Positions 8,724-18,439 of a DNA stretch of 64,000 nt are shown here, piece after piece (positions within the stretch are counted from its first letter, which is position 1; each line of letters opens with the position of its first letter). Under the pieces are notes generated by a model. It was not told the origin of the DNA and searched no databases. It saw only the letters and a list, made by a program, of their open reading frames with translations. The DNA is from a bacterium (lineage in GTDB: Bacteria > Pseudomonadota > Gammaproteobacteria > Pseudomonadales > Moraxellaceae), in the NCBI GenBank assembly GCA_029945725.1, contig JAQSDB010000002.1, positions 62,001 through 126,000 on the forward strand, read 5' to 3'. The translations under genes were made by a program, and so were the position numbers.

Positions 8724-9569
8724 ATGTTCCGGAAAAACAAAAGAACAGGATGGCACATGCTTTTGCTGGTGGCTGGCATGTCGGCAATGACGCTGGCGCA
8801 GGCGGATGATGAGCCTGGCCGCGAGCTGACATGGTTCGCCGCTGTGGGTGGGGATGTGCGCTGGTTTGACTGGCGAGAGCATCAGGATGACAAACAGTTG
8901 CTGATGGAAACCGGACCGCTGGGCGCGCTTGCCGGACAGGTGCAGCTGCAGTACGGCCCGGTGTTTACCCGTTTGGATGCTCAGGGTGGCGGCGGTCTTG
9001 CCCGCTACGATGGTCATCTGCAAAGCGGACCTGCGTATGCTGCGGATGCGCAGGAAGAAATCACGGAAGGAGAGTGGAGGGTGGGCTGGCAGGACGCTGG
9101 CGATAGCGTGCATGCCGGCTTCATGCAGCGCGACTGGCGTCGTCATATCGAAGGCAGTGTGGGTGTTTCATCTGCCGAAGAGCGCTACCGCTGGCGACTG
9201 CTGACGCTGGGCGGGGAATATCAGGTGGATTTTTTGCAGCGCTGGCAAATGGCGCTGGCCGTGAATATCGGCAAGCCCGTCGACAGCTACCAGAAAGTCT
9301 ACGCGGCTTTTTACGATGGTTTCTCGCTGGAGCCCGGCAGCGGTATCTATTGGCGCCTTGCCTTGCCCTTGCAGGAGCGGGGTGATCATGCCGGTTTTTC
9401 TGTCGAGCCCTATTACCAGCAGCAGGGCATGCAGCAGAGCCGCAGTGTGGTGCTGACGCGCAACGGTGTGCCACAAAGTACGCTGGCTTATCAACCGGCC
9501 TCGATGCGGCGCGAGCTGGGGGTCACTGTGCTCTGGCGTTTCACCGGCAGTGCAAAGACGGCCCCTTGA
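8724..9569 (+). CDS. Secreted, probably outer-membrane beta-barrel protein of unknown function
   Basis: The protein is about 281 residues. A Sec signal peptide ends near LAQA-DDE (about residue 28). The mature chain has alternating amphipathic strands rich in Trp, Tyr and Gly (VGGDVRWFDWRE, then LGGEYQVDFLQRWQMALAVNIG). A strand ending LGVTVLWRF near the C-terminus fits an outer-membrane barrel. The start at 8724 has AAAGGAA upstream. I do not recognise a family. A terminator follows directly, so it is probably a single-gene unit. Confidence 0.7.
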   Translation: MFRKNKRTGWHMLLLVAGMSAMTLAQADDEPGRELTWFAAVGGDVRWFDWREHQDDKQLLMETGPLGALAGQVQLQYGPVFTRLDAQGGGGLARYDGHLQSGPAYAADAQEEITEGEWRVGWQDAGDSVHAGFMQRDWRRHIEGSVGVSSAEERYRWRLLTLGGEYQVDFLQRWQMALAVNIGKPVDSYQKVYAAFYDGFSLEPGSGIYWRLALPLQERGDHAGFSVEPYYQQQGMQQSRSVVLTRNGVPQSTLAYQPASMRRELGVTVLWRFTGSAKTAP

Positions 9570-9580
9570 TCCCTCGCCAT

Positions 9581-9609
9581 GAAAAAGCCCGCATCAGGCG
9601 GGCTTTTTC
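9581..9609. terminator. Bidirectional terminator between outer-membrane protein gene and purK
   Basis: A 7-bp stem AGCCCGC/GCGGGCT is flanked by A5 on the left and T5 on the right. It serves converging transcripts from 9569 and 9629. Confidence 0.9.
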
Positions 9610-9628
9610 ATGGCTTTATTTTGTGTGG

Positions 9629-10753
9629 CTAGTCCCGTGGCAGTGCCATCGGGTTAGGCAGGGCATCGGCAATATGACGGATGCGGGCCATCAGCTCATC
9701 GTAGCTGTTTGCCGTGAGGGTGATATGGCCAAGCTTGCGGCCTTCACGTTCACTTTTGCCGTAGAGATGCAGATGTGCATCGGTCTGTTGCAGCACGACG
9801 GCAGTAGACGGATGCCGGCCGATGATATTGATCATGGCCGTGGGCTTTTCGCAGGCGGTCGAGCCCAGCGGCAGGCCGGCGACGGCACGTACATGGTTTT
9901 CAAACTGCGAGCAGTGCGCCCCTTCTATGCTCCAGTGCCCGGAGTTGTGCACGCGCGGAGCCGTTTCATTCACGCGCAGGCCTTCGTGCGTATCAAACAG
10001 CTCCACGGTAAAGGCGCCGACGTGATCCAGTTCCTGCAGGATCGACGTGACATAGCGCTCGGCGCAGCGCTGTGTTGCGGCGTCAATGTCGGGCGCCGGT
10101 GCTATCGAGTGGCTAAGGATGCCTTTGTGATGCGTGTTTTCGGTGAGCGGGTAACAGACGCTGCTGCCATCGCGGGCACGCACGGCAATAATGGAGAGTT
10201 CGCGCTGGAAGCGTACAAACTCTTCGGCAATCAAGGGTGCCTGTGCACCGAGCTGTGCCCACGCCGCGCTGATCTGTGCTTCCTCTTTCAGCAGGAACTG
10301 GCCCTTGCCGTCATAGCCCATGGTGACGGTTTTGATCACCAGGGGCAGGCCCAGTTTCTGTGTGGCAGCGCGCAGGTCGGCTTCCGAATTGATTTCTGAA
10401 AAACGGGCTGACGGAATATCCAGGTGCGCAAAAAGTTTTTTTTCGTTCAGGCGGTTTTGCGAAGTGGCCAGCGATTTCACACCGGGGTGGACGGGTTTTC
10501 TGGCGGCAATACGTTCTACCCATGCCGCCGGAATGTTTTCAAATTCGTAAGTGAAGACATCGGCGCTATCGATAAACGCATCAAGGCTGGCCATCGAGTT
10601 GCCGGCATCACCAAAGACCTTGCCGAGCGCTGCCGCCGGGCAGTCCGGTGTGCTTTCGTAAAAAGAAAAGAGCAGGTCCAGCGGGTAACCGGCCAGTGCC
10701 ATCATGCGGCCGAGCTGGCCGCCGCCGAGCACGCCGATGCGCAAACGACTCAT
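9629..10753 (-). CDS. purK: N5-carboxyaminoimidazole ribonucleotide synthetase PurK
   Basis: This 374-residue ATP-grasp enzyme uses ATP and bicarbonate to convert AIR to N5-CAIR in purine synthesis. The N-terminus has [20 protein letters not shown]. The ATP-grasp core includes [17 protein letters not shown], and the active-site region includes [19 protein letters not shown]. Its ATG overlaps the purE stop as ATGA, indicating coupled translation. A much longer frame extends upstream through purE but has no PurK sequence there. Confidence 0.96.
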   Translation of the reverse strand: MSRLRIGVLGGGQLGRMMALAGYPLDLLFSFYESTPDCPAAALGKVFGDAGNSMASLDAFIDSADVFTYEFENIPAAWVERIAARKPVHPGVKSLATSQNRLNEKKLFAHLDIPSARFSEINSEADLRAATQKLGLPLVIKTVTMGYDGKGQFLLKEEAQISAAWAQLGAQAPLIAEEFVRFQRELSIIAVRARDGSSVCYPLTENTHHKGILSHSIAPAPDIDAATQRCAERYVTSILQELDHVGAFTVELFDTHEGLRVNETAPRVHNSGHWSIEGAHCSQFENHVRAVAGLPLGSTACEKPTAMINIIGRHPSTAVVLQQTDAHLHLYGKSEREGRKLGHITLTANSYDELMARIRHIADALPNPMALPRD

Positions 10754-11244
10754 ACCGTGATTCCGGGAACGGGATTGGCCAGGACCTTGTCGGTCTGTTC
10801 GCTGCGGAATTTCTCGATCACGGCGAGAAACTCCGGGTGCTTGCCGATAAGGATCTGCGTGGCCAGCAGGGCGGCATTGATGGCACCGGCCTTGCCGATG
10901 GCCAGGGTGCCGACGGGCACGCCACCAGGCATCTGCACGATCGAGAGCAGGGAATCGAGGCCGTTCAGGGCCTGAGACTGCACGGGGACGCCGAGCACGG
11001 GCAGGGAGGTTTTGGCAGCACACATGCCGGGCAGGTGCGCCGCACCGCCGGCACCGGCAATGATGACTTCAATGCCGCGGGAACGGGCGCTTTCGGCATA
11101 GCTGAACAGTTTGTCGGGGGTGCGGTGCGCAGACACGACTTCGGCTTCGAAAGGCACACCGAGTGCGGTAAGGGTGTCAGCGGCATGCTGCATCGTGGCC
11201 CAGTCCGACTGGGAGCCCATGATGATGCCGATCAGTGCTGTCAT
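10750..11244 (-). CDS. purE: N5-carboxyaminoimidazole ribonucleotide mutase PurE
   Basis: This 164-residue class I PurE converts N5-CAIR to CAIR. Signature segments are [13 protein letters not shown] at the N-terminus, [10 protein letters not shown] (catalytic His) and [25 protein letters not shown]. The start at 11244 fits the family; the extra upstream ORF residues are not conserved. It is the first gene of purEK and is transcribed divergently from the thioesterase gene. Confidence 0.96.
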   Translation of the reverse strand: MTALIGIIMGSQSDWATMQHAADTLTALGVPFEAEVVSAHRTPDKLFSYAESARSRGIEVIIAGAGGAAHLPGMCAAKTSLPVLGVPVQSQALNGLDSLLSIVQMPGGVPVGTLAIGKAGAINAALLATQILIGKHPEFLAVIEKFRSEQTDKVLANPVPGITV

Positions 11245-11396
11245 TGCCGTTCTCTCGGGCCGCCATTGACCGGCCAGCCCCGTTGGGAAAAGCGGGCTAT
11301 TGTCCGCTTCCACGGGCGCCTGTCAAACCCGGTTGTCAGGCCTGCGCACGACCGGTAAGGTGCCGCGCGACCGTATCGTCACGACTGGAGTCTTTC

Positions 11397-11828
11397 ATGA
11401 ACGCATCCGACCCCCGCGCCATTGCCACGCAGCGCATTCTGCTGCATCCCCTGCATGCGGCCAGTGCCTTGGCCATACAGAAATCGGCAGAGGGTAAAAG
11501 CGAGATCACGTTTGCCGTCAATGACTTTACCGGCAACGTGATCGGCACGCTGCATGGCGGCATTCTCTACGCCATGGTGGATGTGGCGGCCTTCATGGCC
11601 TTGCTGTCGGTGATCCCCGATGGCCTGCACGGCGTCACCGCCGATATCCAGGTCAGCGTGCTGCGCGCGGCAAAAGTGGGTGACACCGTGTCGGTACGGG
11701 GGCGAGTGGACAGGGTGGGGCGCACGCTGGCGAACATGCGTGCCGAGGCTTTTCTGCTGACGCCGGAGGGCGAGCGCCTGATTGCCACTGGCACCGTGGT
11801 GAAGGCCCTGATCAAGGCGCCCTATTGA
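11397..11828 (+). CDS. PaaI-type hotdog-fold acyl-CoA thioesterase
   Basis: This 143-residue single hotdog domain has the PaaI motif NVIGTLHGGILYAMVDVAAFMALL (about 50-73) with the usual His-Gly-Gly. It should hydrolyse acyl- or aryl-CoA thioesters in the cytosol; the substrate is unknown. GGAG lies 6 bases before the ATG at 11397. Confidence 0.85.
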   Translation: MNASDPRAIATQRILLHPLHAASALAIQKSAEGKSEITFAVNDFTGNVIGTLHGGILYAMVDVAAFMALLSVIPDGLHGVTADIQVSVLRAAKVGDTVSVRGRVDRVGRTLANMRAEAFLLTPEGERLIATGTVVKALIKAPY

Positions 11829-11868
11829 TTTAATGGCAGCGGACAGGTTGCGAGCCGTGTGCGGACGT

Positions 11869-12000
11869 TTATTGCGCCACCATCAGGGTGATGGCGGCGG
11901 CGGCCAGGCCCATCACGATAACGACGAGCAGCATCAGCCCCATGAAAATCCAGGCCGGGCGAAAGCTTTTCGGGACAGGTTCGCGGGGGAGCTCTTGCAT
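11869..12000 (-). CDS. Small single-pass membrane protein (43 residues)
   Basis: The protein has a polar, proline-containing N-terminus (QELPREPVPKSFRP) followed by one hydrophobic helix (MGLMLLVVIVMGLAAAAITL). It lies 23 bases downstream of the DMT-family gene on the same strand and may be co-transcribed. GAGG lies near the ATG at 12000. Function is unknown. It could be spurious, but the clean topology and operon position favour a real gene. Confidence 0.5.
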   Translation of the reverse strand: MQELPREPVPKSFRPAWIFMGLMLLVVIVMGLAAAAITLMVAQ

Positions 12001-12023
12001 AGTGGCCTCGGGTGCGGATGTTT

Positions 12024-12374
12024 TCAGGTACGGAACATGAAGTAGACGGCGCCGGTCATGCACAGTGCCGCCCATACATAGTCGAGTTTAAAGGGCTCCT
12101 TCATGTAAAACACCACGAAGGGCACAAACACGGAAAGCGTAATCACCTCCTGCATGATTTTCAGTTGGCTGATGGTGAGCGTGCTGTGGCCAATGCGATT
12201 GGCCGGCACCATCAGCAGGTATTCAAAAAAGGCGACGCCCCAGCTGAACAACACGGCCTGGATCAGGGGGCGGTGTTGCAGGTGCTTGAGGTGCGAGTAC
12301 CAGGCGAAGGTCATGAAGATGTTCGAGCACACCAGCAGCAGGGCAGTTTGCATCATCACGGGGAGGGTGGGCAT
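12024..12374 (-). CDS. DMT family protein (DUF486)
   Basis: This 116-residue protein has four transmembrane helices. It matches the DUF486 pattern: SNIFMTFAWYSHLKHL near the N-terminus, LFSWGVAFFEYLLMVPANRIG in the middle, and VFVPFVVFYMKEPFKLDYVWAALCM towards the C-terminus. It is a small drug/metabolite-transporter superfamily half unit with no known substrate. The start is the first ATG that gives the conserved N-terminus; no strong ribosome binding site is visible. Confidence 0.88.
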   Translation of the reverse strand: MPTLPVMMQTALLLVCSNIFMTFAWYSHLKHLQHRPLIQAVLFSWGVAFFEYLLMVPANRIGHSTLTISQLKIMQEVITLSVFVPFVVFYMKEPFKLDYVWAALCMTGAVYFMFRT

Positions 12375-12571
12375 GGGCTTCGGGTATCCGGAACAGGGTG
12401 GGCGGCAGTTCAGGGTTGCTGCAGGCAGGTGCGAACATGCAGACGGCTGCCGACAGGTGTTGTCATGGCGCCATCGCTATCGCTAATGGACGGCGCCTCA
12501 TGGTAGCCAATCTGCTGCGGTGACGTCAGCGGCTGACTTTGCGAGAATGCCGTCTTGTCGTGGAGATGCAC

Positions 12572-13102
12572 ATGAAAGCGTTATGGGTCCGGCTCTGGTT
12601 GTTGTGCCGGATGCGCCGGGGTCCGGAAGAGCTGCCGTACTCTGTCAGTGTGTTGTGTCTGGTGCTGTTGCTGGATATGGCGCTGGGGGTGGGCAGCCAG
12701 TTGCCGGGGCACTCCGCGCCCTTGCCGGTGGCGCTGGCAATTACCCTGCTGGCGGCGGGCAGTGATGCGCTGGTGCTGTGGGGATTGCTGCGTTTCAAGC
12801 AGCGTGATGCACGTTATGTGCAAAGCCTTACCGCCATTTACGGCACTGATTTTCTGCTGGGTTTGCTGGTGCTGCCCTTGCTGGGCATCAGCCTGCTGTT
12901 GCCGGAGCCAGGCGGCTGGCTTGCCCTCGTGGTGTTTGCGCAAATGCTGGTGGTGGGGTGGGGGCTCGGGGTGCGCGGCTTTGTTTACCATCGTGCGCTG
13001 GACGTCGGAATTTTTCAGGGCAATATGCTGTCGCTGACCCTGTTCTTCCTGAATATTTTCATGGTGGCAAAGTTGTTTCCGGAACTGCTCGTGCGGCAAT
13101 AG
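12572..13102 (+). CDS. Hypothetical polytopic membrane protein
   Basis: This protein of about 176 residues has four or five hydrophobic segments (for example VSVLCLVLLLDMALGVG, then FLLGLLVLPLLGISLLL) and a short basic cytosolic N-terminus. GGAG lies 6 bases before the ATG at 12572. Two earlier in-frame starts (12539 TTG, 12566 ATG) are less convincing. I recognise no family. It precedes mpl by about 100 bp on the same strand. Confidence 0.7.
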   Translation: MKALWVRLWLLCRMRRGPEELPYSVSVLCLVLLLDMALGVGSQLPGHSAPLPVALAITLLAAGSDALVLWGLLRFKQRDARYVQSLTAIYGTDFLLGLLVLPLLGISLLLPEPGGWLALVVFAQMLVVGWGLGVRGFVYHRALDVGIFQGNMLSLTLFFLNIFMVAKLFPELLVRQ

Positions 13103-13204
13103 CCGTGTCTTTCGCCGGCATTTCCCGCTTACCGCTTTCTGCCTGTGCCCGTCGGGTCGGCTTTTGACCCGTCACTATTGATTCGTAATAACAGGACTCT
13201 GTTC

Positions 13205-14572
13205 ATGCATATCCACATTCTCGGCATCTGCGGCACCTTCATGGGGTCGCTGGCCGTGCTCGCCAAAGAACTGGGCTATCACGTCACCGGTTCCGATGCC
13301 AGTGTCTACCCGCCCATGAGTACGCAGCTGGAGGCGCAGGGCATCACCCTGATGCAGGGCTATGACCCTGCGCATCTCACGCCGCGTCCTGATCTGGTGG
13401 TGATCGGCAATGCCATGAGTCGTGGCAATGCGGCGGTGGAATACGTGCTGAATAACGGTATTCCCTATACATCGGGTCCGGCCTGGTTGGCCGAGCATGT
13501 GTTGCGCGGCCGTCATGTCCTTGCTGTTGCCGGTACCCATGGCAAAACCACGACGACCACCATGCTGGCCTGGATCCTGGAGCAGGCGGGCTTGGCGCCG
13601 GGCTTCCTGATTGGTGGTGTGCCCAAGGGTTTTTCGGCGAGTGCGCGTCTGGGCGGCAGCAAGTTTTTTGTGGTGGAGGCCGATGAATATGATTCGGCTT
13701 TTTTTGACAAGCGCTCCAAGTTCATCCATTACGCACCGCTGACGGCGATCCTGAATAATCTGGAATTTGATCACGCTGATATTTTTGATGACCTCGATGC
13801 CATCAAAAAACAGTTTCATCATCTGGTGCGTACGATCCCGGGACGTGGCCGCATTATCGTGCCGGCCGATGACGAGAATCTTGCCGATGTGCTGAAAAAA
13901 GGCGCATGGACGCCGGTGGAGCGGTTCTCGATTGATCATGTTGTGGCCGGCGTCGGCTGGCATGCCGAAAGCCTGCGTGAGGACGGTTCTGCGTTTGCGG
14001 TATTCCTGGGCCGGGACAAGGTGGGCGAGGTGCACTGGACCATGACCGGGCGCCACAGCGTGAGCAACGGTCTGGCGGCAATTATTGCGGCAGAGCATGC
14101 CGGTGTGGCCGCGGCGGTTTCCTGCCGCGCCCTGTCGGATTTTCCCGGCGTCAAGCGCCGTATGGAAATCGTTGGCGAGGTTAACGGCATCACGGTCTAT
14201 GACGACTTTGCCCATCACCCGACTGCGATTGCCACGACACTGCAGGGCCTGCGCAAAAAAGTCGGCAAGGCAAAAATCATTGCCGTGATCGAGCCACGCT
14301 CCAACACCATGCGGCTCGGTGCCCACAAGGACAATCTGGCGCCATCGGTCGCTGCTGCCGATCTTGTCCTGTGGTATCAGCCGGAGGGACTGAACTGGGA
14401 TCTGGGGCCGGTGGTCAGCGCCAGCCCGGTGGCGGCAGAAGTGCTGAACAGCATTGATGCCATCATTGAAAAGGTGGTGGCGACGGCAAAGCCAGGTGAT
14501 CAGGTGGTGATCATGAGCAATGGCGGCTTTGGCGGCATTCACCAGAAACTGGTGCAGGCGCTGGCGGTATAA
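13205..14572 (+). CDS. mpl: UDP-N-acetylmuramate:L-Ala-gamma-D-Glu-meso-DAP ligase Mpl
   Basis: This 455-residue Mur-ligase paralogue of the peptidoglycan recycling pathway joins recycled tripeptide to UDP-MurNAc. The N-terminus is MHIHILGICGTFMGSLAVLA. The P-loop GTHGKTTTTTM is at 110-120, and YDDFAHHPTAI and EPRSNTMR follow in the ligase core. AGGA lies 8 bases before the ATG. A strong terminator follows. Confidence 0.96.
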   Translation: MHIHILGICGTFMGSLAVLAKELGYHVTGSDASVYPPMSTQLEAQGITLMQGYDPAHLTPRPDLVVIGNAMSRGNAAVEYVLNNGIPYTSGPAWLAEHVLRGRHVLAVAGTHGKTTTTTMLAWILEQAGLAPGFLIGGVPKGFSASARLGGSKFFVVEADEYDSAFFDKRSKFIHYAPLTAILNNLEFDHADIFDDLDAIKKQFHHLVRTIPGRGRIIVPADDENLADVLKKGAWTPVERFSIDHVVAGVGWHAESLREDGSAFAVFLGRDKVGEVHWTMTGRHSVSNGLAAIIAAEHAGVAAAVSCRALSDFPGVKRRMEIVGEVNGITVYDDFAHHPTAIATTLQGLRKKVGKAKIIAVIEPRSNTMRLGAHKDNLAPSVAAADLVLWYQPEGLNWDLGPVVSASPVAAEVLNSIDAIIEKVVATAKPGDQVVIMSNGGFGGIHQKLVQALAV

Positions 14573-14592
14573 AAACCGCATGCCAAGAGTGA

Positions 14593-14631
14593 GACATGAA
14601 AAAGCCCGGCAGTGCCGGGCTTTTTCATGTC
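14593..14631. terminator. Bidirectional terminator between mpl and the TerC gene
   Basis: This is a perfect 18-bp inverted repeat with a 3-base loop. Its GC core AAAGCCCGGC/GCCGGGCTTT is flanked by A and T runs. It lies between converging genes. Confidence 0.93.
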
Positions 14632-14641
14632 TGCAAAGTGC

Positions 14642-15400
14642 TTACTCGATATGCGTCGGCCGCTTCAGGTGCACCGGTGTCTTGCTCTTCTTGCGCATGC
14701 GGATATTGAGGGTTTCCACCGCCAGTGAAAACGCCATGGCGAAGTAGATATAGCCCTTGGGTACATGCATGCCCATGCCATCCACAATCAGGATGGTGCC
14801 GACCAGTACAAGGAAAGACAGGGCCAGGATCTTGATCGACGGGTGCGCATCCACAAAGTCACCGATGGCCCTGGCCGCAAACATCATGACGAGAACGGAA
14901 AGCATGATGGCAATCACCATCACCGGCAGGTGTTGCGACAGGCCGACGGCGGTAATCACCGAGTCCAGCGAGAAGACAATATCGATAACAGCAATTTGCA
15001 GGATGATGGAAAGGAAGCCGGCATGAGCCATGCCCTTGGCCATGGTCTCCTCGCCCTGCTCCTCGGCTTCCACGCTTTCGAAGATTTCCGTCGCCGCTTT
15101 CCACAGCAGGAAGAGGCCACCGCCAATCAGGATGAGATCGCGCCCGCTGACGCCATGCTCAAAGAGGATGAAGAAGGGCTTGGTCAGCCGCATGACCCAG
15201 GCCAGCGAGAGCAGCAGCATGATGCGGGTCACCATGGCCAGGGCAAGGCCGAAGAGGCGCGCATGCTGGCGCTTTTTTTCCTCGACCTTGTTCACCAGAA
15301 TGGTCAGGAAAATGATGTTGTCGATGCCGAGGACAATCTCGAGGAAGGTCAGGGTGGCCAGGGTGATCCAGGCCTGCGGGTCGGCGATCCATTCAAACAT
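14642..15400 (-). CDS. TerC family integral membrane protein
   Basis: This 252-residue protein has about seven transmembrane helices. It carries both TerC acidic signatures: LEIVLGIDNIIFLTILVNKV near the N-terminus and IDIVFSLDSVITAVGL in the middle. TerC/YgaP-like proteins have been tied to metal (Mn) export and co-translocational metalation. No ter operon is nearby, so tellurite resistance should not be assumed. Confidence 0.92.
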   Translation of the reverse strand: MFEWIADPQAWITLATLTFLEIVLGIDNIIFLTILVNKVEEKKRQHARLFGLALAMVTRIMLLLSLAWVMRLTKPFFILFEHGVSGRDLILIGGGLFLLWKAATEIFESVEAEEQGEETMAKGMAHAGFLSIILQIAVIDIVFSLDSVITAVGLSQHLPVMVIAIMLSVLVMMFAARAIGDFVDAHPSIKILALSFLVLVGTILIVDGMGMHVPKGYIYFAMAFSLAVETLNIRMRKKSKTPVHLKRPTHIE

Positions 15401-15524
15401 GAGCGTGCTCCGGAATAATCGCGCGAATCTTGGGGACAGGCGGGGAGACTGTCAAACCGTGATTGGTTAACGCCCCCGGTGTTCGACGCCTGCTTTGCCG
15501 CGGGCAGGGTTTTTCATGTTCTGC

Positions 15525-15560
15525 CATGACCGTGACGGTGCGGGCATCGTCACGGTCATG
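15525..15560. repeat. 13-bp perfect inverted repeat downstream of ppnP
   Basis: The arms CATGACCGTGACG/CGTCACGGTCATG flank a 10-base loop. There is no T run on the ppnP (minus) side, so it is not a canonical intrinsic terminator. It may still stabilise the mRNA 3' end. Confidence 0.6.
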
Positions 15561-15593
15561 GGGCTGCTTCATGCGCAGGCGGGCTTGTGCCGG

Positions 15594-15905
15594 TCAGGCG
15601 AAATGGCAGACGTAGTCCACCAGCTCCAGGGTCTCGATATCAAACGAGGAGTTGCCGGGAACCTTGAAGGACTCGCCGCCCTGATACTCCTTCCACGCGC
15701 TTTCGCCCTTGAGGCGAACGCGGCAACGGCCGGCATTCAGTTCCATGATTTCCGGTGCGCCGGTATTGAAAACCAGGGTGGAGGGAAAGATCACGCCGAC
15801 ACTTTTCTTCGTGCCGTCGGCAAACAGCACGTTATGGCTCACGCACTTGCCATCAAAATAGACATTGGCTTTCTTGACGACGCTGACATTGTCGAACTGG
15901 CTCAT
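15594..15905 (-). CDS. ppnP: Pyrimidine/purine nucleoside phosphorylase PpnP
   Basis: This 103-residue single cupin of the DUF1255/YaiE family phosphorolyses nucleosides. Matching segments are [39 protein letters not shown] and [11 protein letters not shown] with a C-terminal DYVCHF. The start at 15905 follows GGAG by 6 bases. The longer upstream frame adds non-conserved residues. Confidence 0.93.
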   Translation of the reverse strand: MSQFDNVSVVKKANVYFDGKCVSHNVLFADGTKKSVGVIFPSTLVFNTGAPEIMELNAGRCRVRLKGESAWKEYQGGESFKVPGNSSFDIETLELVDYVCHFA

Positions 15906-16093
15906 GGTGAGCTCCGCAGGATGAGAAAAATGACGGGCGGATTCTAGGCGTTTGCCCGTCTGTCGCAAAGCCTGATGGTTCGCTGCCGACACCAAATCTT
16001 CATCAAACGGTAACGGCACGGAGACGGCATCATCAGGGGCTTGTCATCTTGCGCCGGGATGATGCCGGGCATGGATGCCACAAGCCCGAGCAC

Positions 16094-16726
16094 ATGGTCA
16101 TGCTGAGCGCCTTCCGCCGCCCGACATGCCTCAACGCCTCCGCTACAGCCCGTCTGGATGAGCTGAAGACAGGCGACCTCATTCTCTTCTCCGGACGTAC
16201 TTTTGCGGCCCGCCTCGTGCAGGGCTTTACCGGCAGTTACTGGTCGCATGTCGGTATTGTGGTGCGTCTGCCGGAGTACGGAGATATCCCCCTGTTGTGG
16301 GAGGCGACCCGCGCCAGCAAGCTGGCGGATATTCGTCACAGTGAAATTCTCGATGGTGTGCAGCTGGTGCCGCTGTCTGAAAAGCTTGCCGGTTATCCGG
16401 GCGAGGTTTTTGTACGTCGCCTGACGGGCGCCGGTGCCGTGCGTACGCGTGGCCGCCTGCTCAAGCCCTTGCTGCGGCAATGGCGTGCGCACCCGTACTG
16501 CAACTTTGTGCTCAAGCAGTTTCTGGCCTGGTGGCACGGGCTGGAGGCGGCGCACTGGCAGCGTGGCGGTTTCTGCAGCGAGTTTGTGGCGGAGGTTTAC
16601 AAGCACCTGCAGTTGCTGCCGGCGGACAAGCGCTCGATTGACTATGTGCCGCGTGATTTTGGCCCCGAATCCCCGCTTTGTCTCTTGCGCGGGCATCTCT
16701 CGCCCGCTCATCTGCTGATGCCCTGA
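16094..16726 (+). CDS. YiiX/YebB-like permuted NlpC/P60 papain-fold hydrolase
   Basis: The protein is about 210 residues. It has the LKTGDLILFSG start typical of permuted papain-like (YiiX/lecithin-retinol acyltransferase-like) enzymes, a catalytic His in YWSHVGIVVRL (about 50-60) and a Cys in GGFCSEFVAEVY (about 170). It has no signal peptide. It may cleave amide or ester bonds in lipids or peptides. Start choice is uncertain between 16094 and 16100. Confidence 0.75.
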   Translation: MVMLSAFRRPTCLNASATARLDELKTGDLILFSGRTFAARLVQGFTGSYWSHVGIVVRLPEYGDIPLLWEATRASKLADIRHSEILDGVQLVPLSEKLAGYPGEVFVRRLTGAGAVRTRGRLLKPLLRQWRAHPYCNFVLKQFLAWWHGLEAAHWQRGGFCSEFVAEVYKHLQLLPADKRSIDYVPRDFGPESPLCLLRGHLSPAHLLMP

Positions 16727-16935
16727 ATTGTTTTTCTGTCTTTTCGTCAATGTGCGATCAGCGGCACAAAAAAAATGTATAAAGCCTTTTAAAGGCGACA
16801 GGAAATGCGCTAGCTTAAGGTCAACCTGACAGTGAGTGGCCAAGCCACCGGGAGGGCGGACGAAGAAACGGATTGTGTTCAGTTCCGGGCCGCGCTCGCG
16901 CTTTTATTCACTCATGTTGTTCAGGTGCAGAAAAC

Positions 16936-18321
16936 ATGGAAGACCAGACCAGTCTGCGTAAAAAAGCCTACGTCATTGATACCAACGTCCTCATTCACGA
17001 TCCTGATTCCGTCCTGAACTTTGAAGAACACCGCGTCATCATTCCGATGACGGTGCTGGAGGAGCTGGACAAGCTCAAATCCGGAAAAGCCTCTGTTTCT
17101 GCCGAATGTCGCGCTGCCATCCGTCTTATCGATAAAATCCTGGGCGACGCCGAGCCGGATAAAATCCGTCAGGGCGTGCCGATCTGGCGCGACATCACCC
17201 GTAGCCATCAGGGCACCTTGTCGGTGCTCATGGATATGCAGGATGGTGCCAAGGATTACCTCTCGCCCGAGCTTAATGACAACAAGATCATCAACCAGCT
17301 GGTGAACCTGCAGACGGCCGATATCAACACCAGGGTTGTACTGGTGACGAAGGACATCAATATGCGCCTGAAGGCGCGTGCCTGTGGCCTGTCGTCCGAG
17401 GATTACCAGAATGATCAGCTGGTCTCGGACATCAAACAGCTGGCCAGGGGCTATCACGAACTTGAAGGCTCGATCTGGGACCGGGTCTCGCGTGTGGAAA
17501 CGGTGCAGGGCATGGGCGAAACCCTGCATTTCATTCCGCGTGAAAGTCTGGGCGAGTCATTGTTTGCAAACCAGTTCATTATTGATGCCGAAGGCTTTGT
17601 CGGTCGTGTGCGTGAAGTCGACAGCGAGAAGGTGGTGCTGGTGGACCTGCCGCGCGAGCAGTTGATGAACCAGCAGGCGTGGGGGCTGACACCGAGAAAT
17701 ATCCATCAGGCGCTGGCACTGAATCTGCTGCTGGATCCGAACGTGCATATGGTGTCGCTGACGGGGCCGGCCGGTTCCGGCAAAACCATTCTGGCTCTGG
17801 CGGCTGCGATTGAAATGACGATTGTCGAGCGCCGCTTCAATAAAATCATTGCAACGCGCTCGACGCCGCCGCTGGCAGAGGAGCACGGCTTCCTGCCGGG
17901 GACGGAAGAGGAAAAGATGGATCCGTGGCTGGGTGCCATCAGCGATAATATCGAGGCGCTTCACCTTAATGATGCCAGTCCTTCCGGCTCCATCGAATAC
18001 GTGAAGGAAAAGGCGAATATCCAGTTCAAGGCACTGAACTATATTCGTGGTCGCAGCTTCCAGCGCTCGCTGATTCTTATTGATGAATGCCAGAACCTGA
18101 CACCGCACCAGATGAAAGCCATCATCACGCGTGCCGGCGAGGGCTCCAAGGTGGTCTGCCTTGGCAATCTGGCGCAGATAGATACGCCCTACCTGTCACC
18201 CACGAGTTCTGGACTCACCTATATGTGTGAGCGCTTCAAGGGATTTCAGTACGGCGGGCATCTGCAGCTGCATGGCGTGCCGCGCTCGATCCTCGCGGAA
18301 TATGCGGAAACCAATCTCTGA
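16936..18321 (+). CDS. PhoH family protein with N-terminal PIN domain
   Basis: This 461-residue protein has a PIN-like nuclease domain at about 10-150 (AYVIDTNVLIHDPDSV, and acidic residues at VLVTKD). A PhoH-type P-loop ATPase follows, with Walker A GPAGSGKT at 267-274 and Walker B LILIDECQNL. It corresponds to the PhoH2/YlaK-type toxin-like RNA helicase-nuclease architecture. The ATG at 16936 gives the conserved N-terminus. A 210-bp leader lies upstream and a strong terminator follows. Confidence 0.93.
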   Translation: MEDQTSLRKKAYVIDTNVLIHDPDSVLNFEEHRVIIPMTVLEELDKLKSGKASVSAECRAAIRLIDKILGDAEPDKIRQGVPIWRDITRSHQGTLSVLMDMQDGAKDYLSPELNDNKIINQLVNLQTADINTRVVLVTKDINMRLKARACGLSSEDYQNDQLVSDIKQLARGYHELEGSIWDRVSRVETVQGMGETLHFIPRESLGESLFANQFIIDAEGFVGRVREVDSEKVVLVDLPREQLMNQQAWGLTPRNIHQALALNLLLDPNVHMVSLTGPAGSGKTILALAAAIEMTIVERRFNKIIATRSTPPLAEEHGFLPGTEEEKMDPWLGAISDNIEALHLNDASPSGSIEYVKEKANIQFKALNYIRGRSFQRSLILIDECQNLTPHQMKAIITRAGEGSKVVCLGNLAQIDTPYLSPTSSGLTYMCERFKGFQYGGHLQLHGVPRSILAEYAETNL

Positions 18322-18332
18322 TCCTTTCCCGG

Positions 18333-18359
18333 AAAAGCCGGCAGTCGCCGGCTTTTTTT
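18333..18359 (+). terminator. Terminator of the PhoH gene
   Basis: A 7-bp stem AGCCGGC/GCCGGCT with a 4-base loop is followed by T7, 12 bp after the stop. Confidence 0.92.
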
Positions 18360-18439
18360 GCCGGCGATTCGTCACGGCATTGAGTGCCGGGGCCGCTGTC
18401 TGCTAGCGTGCCCTCATCTCTTCAGGGCAGGAAACAGGC

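Noticed and set aside
9629-11023. PurK with a long N-terminal extension
   Set aside because: The first 90 codons lie within purE in another frame and have no PurK sequence. The ATG at 10753 overlapping the purE stop is the natural start.
13175-14581. Minus-strand frame of 468 codons opposite mpl
   Set aside because: It has His/Gln/Arg-rich shadow composition and lies across a complete mpl gene and its terminator region.
14642-15400. Tellurite-resistance function for the TerC protein
   Set aside because: No other ter genes are adjacent, and TerC-family proteins have general metal-related roles. The name alone is not evidence.
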